The position numbers and the translations under genes are program-made. A DNA stretch of 64,000 bases, from contig CM042547.1 in NCBI GenBank assembly GCA_023630585.1, forward strand, positions 1,796,450 through 1,860,449, read 5' to 3'. Each line of letters starts with the position of its first letter. Position 1 is the first letter of the stretch. Origin of the DNA: Cranoglanis bouderius (Eukaryota > Chordata > Actinopteri > Siluriformes > Cranoglanididae). Below are positions 1 to 10,667 of this stretch, piece by piece. The notes under the pieces were generated by a model. That model worked only from the letters and a program-made list of their open reading frames with translations. It made no database searches and was not told the DNA's origin.

Positions 1-250
1 ACACCTGGACATGATAATCACATTAGAACGAGAACCAATGAAGAAACGGGGCAAAGACATGACACAAAACAAAAACAAAAGCACATGGGGAAACACAGGA
101 GGCGGAGACATGACGTGACTATGACAACACCAAACACATGGAAAAAGTAAACAAAACATGAGTCCATGAATGAATTGCGCTGGAGTGCGGAAGCCCGCCA
201 CTCGTCACACTTTGCAGCGGAACGAGGGCTGGAAAAGCGGAAATGTAACA
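1..250 (-). repeat. Partial LTR of the Gag/finger family, cut by the window edge
   Basis: The minus-strand LTR starts TGTTACATTTCC at 250 and shares the motif order of the other copies (aacacaaaa, gacatgac, acacctgga). Only the U3 part is inside the window, so the type of insertion cannot be judged. Confidence 0.7.
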
Positions 251-419
251 GTTATAGTTTGATTCTACATTATCACTAAATAATTCTCAATCTTTATTAT
301 ACTGTGACTATGCAATATAGTCATAAAAATGAAAATATATATGTATAAAATAAAAAAAAATAAAAATGCAATAAATTTGAACATGTTGTTGTTGTTTTTT
401 AATTATTGGAAGGTTAAAT

Positions 420-910
420 ATAGCAGAAATAATGACAAATATATACAGTTGACCCAGTCATGTGAAAAATAAGTACATCCCATGGAAATTGTTGGCTTTT
501 TTGACATATTTGGACAAACAAACATTTGATCCTCTTTGAAACAGTGCCTATTAATAAAGCTGATACACTCTATCAAATGACATAAAATTGACATTTTGTA
601 GTAATTTTCACAGTTTCAATAAACAAAAACAGATCAGTCACATGGAAAAAGTAAGTACACCCCTACATTTATCACACCTTCAAATCCATAAAATTAGAAT
701 CAAGTGCTGAAGATTGGGTGCCAGTGATTAAAACCTGCTTAGGGAGTGCAGGTGGAACCTGTCTTATTTATACCCCACTCATATCTAGTGTCTGGTGTTC
801 CCTTTGCTATTGAGGTGTTTGGTGTCATCATGCCAAGATCTAAAGAGCTCTGTAAGAAAACAGGGTTGGCTTCTGAGGCCAAGGGTGTACTTACTTTTTC
901 CACAGAAGAA
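420..910. repeat. MITE-like repeat with aagtaagtacacccc motifs
   Basis: Copies of aaaaagtaagtacacccc at about 642 and its complement near 890, with a further aaataagtacatccc at 467. AT-rich and non-coding. It shares the aagtaca motif with 27.4-27.7 kb. Confidence 0.5.
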
Positions 911-1094
911 TATCACAACTATTGATATTTCTGTTGAATAAATGATTGAAAAAGTTTCAAAGATGATCAGATGTTTGCTTGAACATTTGAACTTTCAAAT
1001 TTCCAGGAAGCTTTCAAACACTTAATCATTACACCCAGCAACGTTAATTAAAAAAAGTATACCATAAGCCTGCATGTAAGCATCTGTTACTCAC

Positions 1095-1321
1095 CCAGTC
1101 CTGGTCTTGGCCTCCTCCTCATCATGACCTTTGCCATTCCTCAGCTGTTCCTCCAGAGATGATACGCGGGTCACCAGCTCCCATAGCTCCCTGTCGTCCC
1201 GGTTCAACTTTCGGGGGGTGGAGTTTGGAGTGGTGTCCTGGGAGCGAGACTGCAGGCTGAGCACCAGAGACTGGGAGCGAGAGAGCTGCACCTGCAGATC
1301 CTCCACCTGCTGCTGCAGAGT
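1095..1321 (-). CDS. pde4dip: pde4dip-like exon (STPRKL, coiled coil ELVTRVSSLEEQLR)
   Basis: Donor gtgagt after RTG. The 5' border is ambiguous because several AG acceptors lie between 1313 and 1345. Leucine heptads flank a Ser/Thr-rich linker, as in the region after VQVDLQDL in myomegalin. No later exon is seen in 1-1094. Confidence 0.65.
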
Positions 1322-4300
1322 CTCAACATCACCTCCTGCTCGGTCCGCTGCACCCAGACCAGACCACCACTGAGACGCGCCATCTTGGCACGAGAGAGAT
1401 GTGCACAGTTCGAGATCGTCAAATTCTGTACAGGGATGGAGGAACTGATATCAGGAACCTATATCTCCTCTAGGTACAGTACTGTGCAAAGGTTTTAGGC
1501 ACCCTATTTTTTTAGTACAAACTTTGTTATAGTATACTACAGTATACTACTGTTTACTGCTCTTTACGGTATTTTTAATCTGTATCTTTGCATGTGCCTA
1601 AAACTTCTGCACAGTACTGCATATCAGAAAATCTAAAAGTGAGTTGATTATGTCATGTATTAGTGTTCTGTAATAGTCATTGATTAAGTTCATGTGCCCC
1701 CTAGTGTCAGCACACAGCCATGACAGTTACCCCTCTAACAAACACATAAAACAGTAATTCATTGTAGTGAATTTTATATGCATTTTTTACATAAACAATC
1801 TGAGTGAAATAACAAATTTTTTACATTCAACTTTGATGTAAAGTATAGATAGATAGATATATAGATATATAGAAGCCTTTATTTTTCACATATACATTAC
1901 AGCACAGTAAAATTCTTATCCCTCATATCCCAGCTTGTCAGGAAGTTGGGGTCAGAACGCAGGGTCAGCCATAATATGACGCCCCTGGTGCAGAGAGGGT
2001 TAAGGGCCTTGCTCAAGAGCCCAACAGTGGCAGCTTGGCGGTGCTGGGGCTTGAACCCTTCTGATCAGTAACCCAGAGCCTTGTATCAATGTATTAATCT
2101 GTCCCACTGTCTGGTATGTAAACTGGAAAGTCTCAGACTGCTAGATCCTACAGAGAATTGTGAGAATAGCTGAGAAGATCATCAGGGTCTCTTTTTCCCA
2201 CCATTGACACCTCTTAACACAAATGCTGCATCTGTAAGGCCACCTGCTGGTGGCAGCATTTGTGGTAAGAGGACAACCCCTCAAACCCCATTCATGGACT
2301 CTTCACCTTCCTGCAATCTGGTAGAAGGTACTAGAGCATCTGTGCCACCACCACCAGTCTTCACAATAGGTACCTCCATGAGGCAAAAAGATTACTCAAC
2401 ACAATGCTGCCTCCTAACACCCACCTGGTCTAATCAAACCTTTTTACAGACAATTGCTTGCACTGGTTGGCTTTTGTCCTGTCTAGTGAACATGTATTGC
2501 ATGTTTATTGTCTCGTGTAATTATTGTACATTTTGCACTCATCTCACACTGTAGTTCCATGTAACATGCCGATGTATTGCCATGTGTTTCACCTGAATAA
2601 ACATTTCATTCTAATATACACAAGTTATATAGCTCAGTGGTTAAGATGTTGGGGTACTGATTGGAAGGTTGTGAGTTCAAACCCCAACACTGCCAAGCCA
2701 CCACTGTTGGGCCCTTGAACAAGGCCCTTAACCCTCAAATGCTCAACTGTATAAATGAGATAAATGTAAGTCGCTCTGGATAAGGGCATCTGCCAAATGA
2801 CATAAATGTAAATGTAAGTACGAGTAAAGAGACCTGGGCTGCTTCATATCTTTCAGCTTCATTCTCACTGCGGCCACACGTCTCGTAGTGCAGATCCTGC
2901 AGGTCCACCTGTACCTGCTTGCTGTTGTGCTGCACTGGTGTCTCTGTTGGGGGGGAAGTTCAATTCAAATTGCACTGTTTTGTATAGCATATCAAATAAA
3001 ATCAGTCTGACAGTTATAGGAAACACTTACTGAGTTGTTCCCTGGACTCTCTGAGCCTCTCTGCTTGGGTCTGCATGATGGTTTTAGACACCAGAAGTCT
3101 CTCCTGCAGCTTTTGCTGCACTAGCTTCAGGTCCAAATACAGACACACACAAAAAAATCACATTTTATACCAACAATTAGAAGGAAACACCAGAAAACAC
3201 TATCCCTGCCCTCCAATAATGTTTTCCAGCCTCACTGCCTTGCCTTTGCTACAGTGAAGGGAAATAATTATTCCAGCAAACTGTACCTGGTGTCATTATA
3301 AAAGATGTTTTCATTGGTTAAGAAGATTTCACACAACAAGTAGCAATCATGGGGAAGGTGAAGAGGCTTCCTAAAGTTCTCATGGACAACATTATTAAAC
3401 AACACCTGAATGGAGTGTTGAACCATAGCAAAGACCTTAAACATTACTGCCAGTAAAACTTGCTTGATGATAGGCAGGTGGTAAGTTTCATGGAAACAAA
3501 CACCTTGACAGGTGCACTATGCAAAATTTCCCAACACACTTTCCGACTAATGATAAGGAAAGTAAGAAGAAAGACAGCAGTCACTAGAAAAGCATGGTGG
3601 TGGGAGCATCATGATATGGTGCTGCTTCTCTGCAAACGGCACTGAGGCATTACATGCCATTGAATGAAACATGAATGGAGCGATGCACCGGGATGTTAGA
3701 AGAGAATTTAATCTCGTCAGCCAATAAACTGAATCTGAGGAGAACTTGGAAGTTTCAACAAAACAATGACCCACAACATACAACCAAAATAACTCAAGAA
3801 GGCCTTGCATGGCCTCACTAATCTCATGACTTGAATATCATGAAAGTTCATTGAGGAATTCATGAGTGTATCAGCAGGAGCCTTGTAACCTTGAGGAATT
3901 GACGACGATTTGCCGAGAGGAGTGGGCCAATATTGAACCACAATGCTGCAAAAAAGTGAATTACTTCTTATCGTAAACGTCTCAACATCGCCTTGGCTAC
4001 ACAAATGTTGGTAATTTGTGGTGTCCAAATACTTTTTTTCCCCTGTCAATTTTTTGTTTTTTTGTTTTGTATGCTTATGAATTCACACTTTTTTGTTCAT
4101 ATTTATAAGCACAAAGCCAAAAGACATACTATGTGTAAATTTGAAGTGGATATATGCATTGGAAGTATATTACTATAAACAACGAAAACAAACGTGTCCC
4201 AAAACTTATTTCCCCTCACTGTATTTTCCCATTTAAGAGCATTTTCAAAATGATTTTGTATAGTTTCCACAAACTCGGCCCCAGACCAGAGCAAAACAAG

Positions 4301-5066
4301 GAGCAGAGAGGAATTGGTAGACTCAACACATATCAATATAATAACTTGAACCTGTGAGCTTTCTTATTTTAGTAAAAGAAAAATAATTGGCAGATCATTA
4401 AGATCTAACATAATTTAAATGGACGTATTTGAAAAAATATTGACGGATCATTGAAAGACCCACATTTAATATGATTAAAAATGTTTTAATTGAACCTATC
4501 ATTAAGACCTACACAAATTTCATCTTGTAAATGACCAGTCAGTTGGCATGGATAATACATACTTCTAATTTGTGACATAAACAGCTCTCTGAGGGACTTT
4601 CTACCTGTGTGGAGTGGGAAAGCTGTGCTCCCTGGTCGAGACAAAGCACTCTGCTGCATCTCTTCTTGCCCTCACAAGGTTCAGGCTGCCACTGCACTCC
4701 TCTTCCTCTCTGCTCGTCTGAGCATCTGTGTGTTTCTTCCTCTGCCTCGCTTGTTCTCACTGAGCTTCGGAGCTCTTCGTTCTCTGCACGCAGGCTGAGC
4801 AATGCTTTCCTACGATAACACATCACATCATTTTGCATCAGGATCATGGTGATCTCTAGACAACACATTTCTAATCATTGTGGATGCACACACCTCATCT
4901 GAGAGAAAGAGATGAAGCCGGCCTTCTCCAGCTGTGCCTTTAGTTCCCACAGTTCCTGCTCCACCGCCTGATTCTGTTCCACTAACAGCTTCACCTCAGC
5001 CAGCCCCTGGCCCTCCACCTCTGCAGGAGTCTGAGATAGCATGGGTCCTCCAGGCTGCTCGTAGCC
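1095..5066 (-). CDS. pde4dip: pde4dip/cdk5rap2-family coiled-coil protein, five middle exons (partial gene)
   Basis: Five minus-strand exons at 5066-4894, 4809-4605, about 3124-3031, 2943-2834 and about 1321-1095. Their phases fit: the first ends in phase 2 and is completed by the second, and the third and fourth join across phase 1. The key match is KQVQVDLQDLHYETCGRSE in the fourth exon, the hallmark of myomegalin (PDE4DIP) and its paralogue CDK5RAP2. The preceding LLVSKTIMQTQAERLRE and the following leucine-rich coiled coil with STPRKL also fit that region. These large proteins anchor gamma-tubulin, AKAP and PDE4 complexes at the centrosome and Golgi. The N-terminal CM1 domain and the C-terminus are not in this block. 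The paralogue is uncertain. Exon order is collinear within the block but not with the exons near 62 kb. Confidence 0.78.
1477..1619. repeat. MITE (cagtactgtgcaaaggttttaggca inverted ends)
   Basis: A 143-bp element whose ends are near-perfect inverted repeats, preceded by TA. The same terminal sequence opens the Tc1 remnant at 17320, so it is an internally deleted relative. Confidence 0.78.
1850..2600. repeat. Interspersed repeat with SINE-like segment
   Basis: From cctttatttttcacatatacattacagcac, through a segment with ggccttgctcaagagccc and gggcttgaaccc (a tRNA-like B box), to tgtacattttgcactcatctc. It resembles a non-LTR retroelement tail. No reading frame. Confidence 0.45.
2633..2818 (+). 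repeat. tRNA-derived SINE
   Basis: The A box region is tagctcagtggttaagatg and the B box region ggttgtgagttcaaacc. A body (gggcccttgaacaaggccc) and a tail (gctctggataagggcatctg, then taaatg repeats) follow, typical of fish SINEs. It is not a functional tRNA because it lacks a cloverleaf. Confidence 0.85.
2834..2943 (-). CDS. pde4dip: pde4dip-like exon (VQVDLQDL...YETCGRSENE hallmark)
   Basis: Acceptor ccaacag, donor gtctct (a weak donor), 110 nt. It holds the most diagnostic segment of the family, nearly identical to the human protein apart from His where Gly is usual in DLGYETCG. Confidence 0.82.
3031..3124 (-). CDS. pde4dip: pde4dip-like exon (LQERLLVSKTIMQ)
   Basis: Donor gtaagt after REQL. 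The acceptor is either ctgaag (start 3124, in phase with the exon upstream) or gctag (start 3120). It matches the segment that directly precedes the VQVDLQDL motif in the human protein. Confidence 0.72.
3252..4221 (+). mobile_element. Degenerate Tc1-like element (cagtgaggggaaataa ends)
   Basis: Inverted ends cagtgaagggaaataa (3252) and ttatttcccctcactg (4221) lie next to TA on both sides. The interior keeps traces of a transposase (atggggaaggtgaagagg..., aagcatggtggtgggagcatcatg) but no long reading frame. It lies between two pde4dip-like exons. Confidence 0.75.
4605..4809 (-). CDS. pde4dip: pde4dip-like exon (RAENEELRSS coiled coil)
   Basis: The acceptor atcgtag and donor gtagaa bound 205 nt with an open frame in phase with the exon upstream. 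It codes for a coiled coil followed by a polar, cysteine-containing stretch ending SHSTQ. Confidence 0.7.
4894..5066 (-). CDS. pde4dip: pde4dip-like exon (acidic coiled coil, EKAGFISFSQMR)
   Basis: The acceptor attacag and donor gtgtgt bound 173 nt coding for GYEQPGGPML to EKAGFISFSQM. The exon ends in phase 2 and joins the next exon as QMRKALLSLRAENEELR, a typical coiled coil. This is the most upstream pde4dip-like exon in this block. Confidence 0.72.
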
Positions 5067-5450
5067 CTGTAATGTTAGAAGAAGATAGAATGATTCACTG
5101 GATGGACAGTTGTCTCAGGGTCAGATGTTTCTATACCTAGACCACCACAAGTGTCAGTACTGTAATCTGCTATCTGCACATACATTCACAGTCCACTTTA
5201 TCAGGAACACCTGTACACACCAAATTCCAATCTTCAAAGTCACAGAGATCACATTTTTTCCCTGTTCTGATGTTTGATGTGAACATTAACTAAAGCTCTT
5301 GACCTGTATCTCCATAATAGCTGTAGCTGCCACATGACTGGCTGACTGGATAATGCTGCAATCCATTGTACTCGGAACGTGGACCTCTGACATGGAAAAA
5401 TGAAATGGAATCATCAGTCAACTTGGAATTCCAAGTCGGAAACATTCACC

Positions 5451-5452
<2 letters not shown>

Positions 5453-5518
<66 letters not shown>
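5453..5518. repeat. (AC)n microsatellite
   Basis: A pure AC dinucleotide run of about 66 bp. Confidence 0.97.
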
Positions 5519-5520
<2 letters not shown>

Positions 5521-5529
5521 TCACACATG

Positions 5530-6033
5530 ATTATATGGAAACTACTGAGGAACCTGGGAGGGTAACAATGGTCTTGAATTTCCTCCATTTGTACACAATC
5601 TGTCTGACTGTGGATTATCCAAACTCCAAACACTTTAAAGATAGTTTTATAACCTTTTCCAGCCTGGTGAGCATCAACAACTCCTTTTCTGAGGTCCTCA
5701 GAAATCTTTGTTCATGCCATGATACACTTCCACAAACTTGTGATGTGAAAATCAGACTTTGATATAAAATAGATCCCTGTTCTTTAAATTAAACAGGGTG
5801 CTCACGCACACCTGATTGTCTGCAAATTAACTGCTAATCCTAGAGGTTCACATACTTTTGGCACTCACAGATATGTAATATTGGATAATTTCCCTCAATA
5901 AATAAATGACCGAGTATAATATTTTTGTCTCATTTGTTTAATTGGGTTCTCTTCATCTACTTTTAGGACTTAGGTCATATTTATACAGATATATAGAAAA
6001 TTCTAAATGGTTGAACTTTCATGCACCACTGTA
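5530..6033 (-). mobile_element. Tc1-like right-end fragment, same family as 60.6-61.9 kb
   Basis: Nearly the same sequence as 61620-61918, ending in tttcatgcaccactg at about 6031 before TA. It has lost the rest of the transposase. Confidence 0.78.
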
Positions 6034-6405
6034 ATAAAACTTTTTATATTTTAGTCCTACAACTGTGTCATGGCGAGCACAAAACCAGATTTAAAATATG
6101 GAGGAAACACAGTAAGCGTGCACTACAGTGCAGTACAAACCAACACAAAAGTAGAAGAATGCATTTTTTTAGTACAGCTAACATATGCATAAACCTTTGC
6201 TGTATTCTGAAATCTGGTGTCTCATTATTGACTCCTGAAAGACTAAGGATTATCCATGACCAAATCCAAACACGCATCCAAAATTCCCCTCACTAAGCCA
6301 ACACTGCTCCATTATTCTCAGCACATAATGTTCTCTGGTGGCATTAAACTCCTTATAGTCTGAGTCAGGAGTGGTGGCTGATACTCAGAGTGGCCCGATT
6401 CTGAC

Positions 6406-6526
6406 CTGACAGTGCATCGTGCAGGTTGCGGATGAAGTAATCTCTGTAGTCTTCAGGCAGAGCCATGAATGTCCCACCCATTACAATAAACTCCACCTTA
6501 TCCACGCTGTGGCCCAGATGCTTCAG
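6406..6526 (-). CDS. elp3: elp3 orphan exon (radical-SAM region of Elongator acetyltransferase subunit)
   Basis: Elp3 is the catalytic subunit of Elongator, which modifies wobble uridines of tRNA. The 121-nt exon has acceptor tgtgtag and donor gtcaga and encodes 40 residues, including KVEFIVMGGTFMALPEDYRD and FIRNLHDALS. By memory this is almost identical to vertebrate ELP3 in the radical-SAM domain after the iron-sulfur cysteines. The frame is open and ends in phase 1. I found no flanking elp3 exon in the 64 kb on either strand. It is therefore a displaced exon, part of a duplicated segment, or an assembly joint; intact splice sites argue against a processed pseudogene. Confidence 0.85.
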
Positions 6527-6709
6527 CTACACACAGTTACACAAAAACTTTGGCTGAGATTCTCGCTCTTAGAATGTAGTAAAAAAAACATCATCTTCTA
6601 AAGTAACGGCCATAATTTGTATTTCTCCATTACATGACCGACAATGAACATAAAAGAATAAAACACAAAACAGCACAGTTGTGCTGTTTGTATATATATA
6701 TATATATAT

Positions 6710-8192
6710 ACAATGTAAAGTGAGTATAACAGTGTAAATTTGCTGTCCCCTCAAAATAACTCAACACACAGCCATTAATGTCTAAACCGCTGGCAACAAA
6801 AGTGAGTGCACCCCTAAGTGAAAATGTCCAAACTGGGCCCAATTAGCCATTTTCCCTCCCTGGTGTCATGTGACTCATTAGTGTTGCAAGGTCTCAGGTG
6901 TGAATGGAGGGCAGGTGTGTTAAGTTTGGTGTTATCGCTCTCACACTCTCTCATACTGGTCACTGGAAGTTCAACATGGCACCTCATGGCAAAGAACTCT
7001 CTGAGGATCTGAAAAAAAGCATTGTTGCTCTACATAAAGATGGCCTAGGCTATAAGAAGATTGCCAACACCCTGAAACTGAGCTGCAGCATGGTGGCCAA
7101 GACCATACAGCGGTTTAACAGGACAGGTTCCACTCAGAACAGGCCTCGCCATGGTCGACCAAAGAAGTTGAGTGCACGTGCTCAGCATCATATCCAGAGG
7201 TTGGCTTTGCAGAATAGACGTATGAGTGCTGCCAGCATTGCTGCAGAGGTTGAAGGGGTGGGGGGTCAGCCTGTCAGTGCTCAGACCATACGCCGCACAC
7301 TGCATCAAATTGGTCTGCATGGCTGTCGTTCCAGAAGGAAGCCTCTTCTAAAGATGATGCACAAGAAAGTCCGCAAACAGTTTGCTGAAGACAAGCAGAC
7401 TAAGGACATGGATTACTGGAACCATGTCCTGTGGTCTGATCAGACCAAGATAAACTTTTTTGGTTCAGATGGTGTCAAGCGTGTGTGGCGGCAACCAGGT
7501 GAGGAGTACAAAGACAAGTGTGTCTTGCCTACAGTCAAGCATGGTGGTGGGAGTGTCATGGTCTAGGGCTGCATGAGTGTTGCCGGCACTGGGGAGCTAC
7601 AGTTCATTGAGGGAACCATGAATGCCAACATGTACTGTGACATACTGAAGCAGAGCATGATCCCCTCCCTTCGGAAACTGGGCCGCAGCGCAGTATTCCA
7701 ACATGATAACGACCCTAAACACACCTCCAAGATGACCACTGCCTTGCTAAAGAAGCTGAGGGTAAAGGTAATGGACTGGCCAAGCATGACTCCAGACCTA
7801 AACCCTATTGAGCATCTGTGGGGGAGAGCAAGATCTCTAATATCCAACAGCTCTGTGATGTCATCATGGAGGAGTGGAAGAGGACTCCAGTGGCAACCTG
7901 TGAAGCTCTGGTGAACTCCATGCCCAACAGGGTTAAGGCAGTGCTGGAAAATAATGGTGGCCACACAAAATATTGAGACTTTTGGCCCAGTTTGGACATT
8001 TTCACTTAGGGGTGTACTCACTTTTGTTGCCAGCGGTTTAGATATTAATGGCTGTGTGTTACACTGTTATACAAGCTTCACACTCACTACTTTACATTGT
8101 AGCAAAGTGTCATTTCTTCAGTGTTGTCCCATGAAAAGACATAATAAAATATTTACAAAAATGTGAGGGGTGTACTCACTTTTGTGAGATAC

Positions 8193-8198
<6 letters not shown>
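6710..8198 (+). mobile_element. Tc1-like transposon, 5'-truncated, with broken transposase
   Basis: Long inverted arms repeat around 6733-6842 and 7972-8076 (cacttaggggtg...actcacttttgttgcc). The outer right end is acttttgtgagatactg at about 8195. The outer left end is missing and replaced by a TA repeat. The transposase reads from about 6976 (MAPHGKELSEDLKKS) to 7566. There a tryptophan codon of the VMVWGC motif has become TAG. It continues at 7573 with QHDNDPKHTSK and PDLNPIEHLW, then an internal deletion shifts the frame before a readable C-terminus ending at 7975. Confidence 0.85.
6976..7975 (+). pseudogene. Tc1 transposase pseudogene (nonsense codon plus deletion)
   Basis: DDE transposase of the Tc1 family: paired helix-turn-helix domain (residues about 1-110), SDQTKINFF with the first Asp, NDPKHT with the second Asp and NPIEHLW with Glu. 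It is inactivated by TAG at 7564-7566 and by loss of sequence after HLWG near 7830. Confidence 0.8.

Positions 8199-8286
<88 letters not shown>
8199..8286. repeat. (TA)n microsatellite
   Basis: A pure TA run of about 85 bp directly at the right end of the Tc1 element, as if the TA target had expanded. Confidence 0.97.
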
Positions 8287-8289
<3 letters not shown>

Positions 8290-8399
8290 CTTTTGCTAAG
8301 TTCTGTGTCGTTTAACACATCTGCATATAAATACCAAGAAATAAAGCTGAAATTCTAAACTCTCTTCTCATATTCATCATTTGAGCTCAAGCCCAAATA

Positions 8400-9060
8400 T
8401 CTACAATCTACACACACACACACACACAAAATAATTGGCCTTGCCATTCCAATAATTTTGGAAAAGTAATGGAGCGGGAAAGCCAATTCTTTTGTTTTCA
8501 CTATACACTGAAGACATTTGGGTTTGAGATCAAGACATGAATATGAGACGATAGATAATCATTTCAGCTTTCATTTCCTGATATATTACATCTAGATGTA
8601 TTAAACAACTTACATGACACCTTTTGCTTGTTATATTGACTGATTGTTTAAATAATGAATACCTCTGAATGTCTACTTTAGGTCTGAGCCCTGAGTTTCA
8701 CCTGTGAAGACTGCATTGACTGCATCACCACAATGGATTTGAAATGAAGTAATTGAGATGTGATTGAAGTGTAGACGTTCAGCTTTCATTCAAGGTGTTT
8801 AACAAAAAATATTGCATTAACCGTTTAGGAATTACAGACATTACCATCCATTTTCAAAGGCTCAAAAGTAATTGGACAAGTGACTGCTAAGCCGGGTGTG
8901 GTCTGTTTCCTCGTTATTTCATGACAAATTAAGAAGATAAAAAGTCAGCTGCAGAAAAGGCCTGGCAAAGCATTTCAAGTGAGGAAACTCAGCATTTAGT
9001 GATGTCCATGGGTTCCCGATTTCAGGCAGTCACTGACTGCAAAGAATTTGCACCCAAGTA
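8400..9060. repeat. Old DNA-transposon remnant, non-coding
   Basis: Contains ttttgagcctttgaaaatgg-like and tgtcatgaaataacgagg-like segments and the tcacctgtgaagactgcatt motif, which I associate with a fish Tc1-like family. No open frame remains. Confidence 0.4.
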
Positions 9061-10560
9061 TTAAAAATAATCCTTATATTTGCTTGGTGCTTGGCCCCCT
9101 GTTCTTCTTCTTCTTCTTCTTCTTCTGGTGAGGGTGTCTATGGCAGCCCATAGAACTGTCTGGTAAAAAGTTGCGAAATTTTGCACACTGATTAGGGAGG
9201 GTCTAAGGAACATTCTTACCAAATTTGGGCCAAGGGCTGCCATCACTCTTGCACCATCATTGCGTCAAATTTCGGCCTAATTTGGAAGTACGTTTATGGT
9301 CATAACTTTTGAACTATGTGTCCAAAATTGAAACGGCAGGCATCCCTGTGTTCCCTGGGTCCCTGGCACCCCATGACATCAATTTCTGCATAATTAGATT
9401 TTCCGCCCTCTTGGATTTTGTCAAAAATATTTTCAGTACTCCTCCCACAAATTTTGTCCTATCATCACCACATCTGTCAGAAATCATCTTCAGACTAAGC
9501 CTCACAAAAGTTATTAAAAGAATTTTGATTACTCCAATTGGTTTGTCTGTAACGGGCTAACGAATGTGAGAGCAGCGCCGCCAAACAGGAAGTAGGCTGT
9601 ATCTCAGCAACGACTTGGTAGGCATCTTCAGGACCATGACCTGAAGCTATGCAACAAATTTTGTGCTAGTGTCACCTACTGACCAAAAGTAACAATAACA
9701 TTAAGCTAAAAAATGCTTACATCTAACTGCCATTTCTGCTACTCCTCCTCCAAGTGTTGACCAATCTTCACCACATTTGGCTCATATCATCGTGAGACCT
9801 GTTTGAACAAAAATTATCATAAAATATTAATATTCAAAACTCCTGTAACATGCTGGCAAATGCAATAAACAGAATGTGAGGGCATATCTCAGCAATGCAT
9901 CTATGTATCATCACGAAACTTGATAAGTATCTTCAGAAACATGCCCTGAATGTACCCAAGACGTTTCATGACTATGCCACCTTGTGGTCAAGAACTGTAA
10001 CAACTTTTTTTCCCCCTTATATCATTTGAAGAGTTTGTGGTCAATTCACTTTTCTGTTTTTCCTATAATTCCCTGGGGTATGCTGAAGTGAATGCACACC
10101 AAGATCTGGAATTCAAGTCTACTTCCTACTATCTTGGGTTTTGTCAGAAACTGTTTTTTTGCTACTCCTACAAATTATGTTCAATCACCACCAAATTTTC
10201 CATACATCATATTCAAACCAACCTGGACAAAAGTTCATAGGAATGTTGATATTCCAAGCAGTTTGCCTGTAGTGTGCCAACAAATCTGACAGCAAAGCTG
10301 TCAAACAGGAAGTGAGGCTGTATCTCAGTAGCAACCTTGCACAGTGACACAAATCTTGGTAGGCAACCATGCCCTGAGGCTATACAACAAATTTTGTGAC
10401 AGCACCACTTACTAGCCAAAAGTTACAATAACATGCTGAAAATGCTTTCATCTAACTGCTACTCCTCCTCCAAATTTGACACAGATCATATTGAGACCTG
10501 TCTAATCTTGCACAAAGTGGGGGAAAAAGGCCCAGACTTATGAGAAAAAAAACATAAATA
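9061..10560. repeat. Diverged repeat units, non-coding
   Basis: Segments at about 9300-9700 and 10080-10440 share the order: ttttgtcaaaaat/ttttgtcagaaac, ctcctacaaatt, atcaccac, atcatcttcagac/atcatattcaaac, aaaagtt, gtttg cctgta, aacaggaagt and gctgtatctcag. It looks like a dispersed repeat with two to three decayed units. A (TTC)n tract lies at 9104-9126. Confidence 0.5.
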
Positions 10561-10667
10561 CAGATGTGGCCAAAATTTTTGAGAATGACACAAATATTAA
10601 TTTTTACAAAGTCTGCTGCCTCAGTTTTTCTGATGGCAATTTGCATATACTCCAGAATGTTATGAAG

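Noticed and set aside
2633..2710. A tRNA gene (tagctcagtggttaagatg with ggttgtgagttcaaacc)
   Set aside because: The internal promoter boxes are present, but there is no cloverleaf and the sequence continues into a SINE body and tail seen again at 44838.
3031..5066. A CCDC or generic coiled-coil gene
   Set aside because: The VQVDLQDL...YETCGRSE motif in the next exon identifies the myomegalin/CDK5RAP2 family instead.
5400..5762. An open frame with a His/Thr run
   Set aside because: The run is the AC microsatellite and the rest is the Tc1 right-end fragment.
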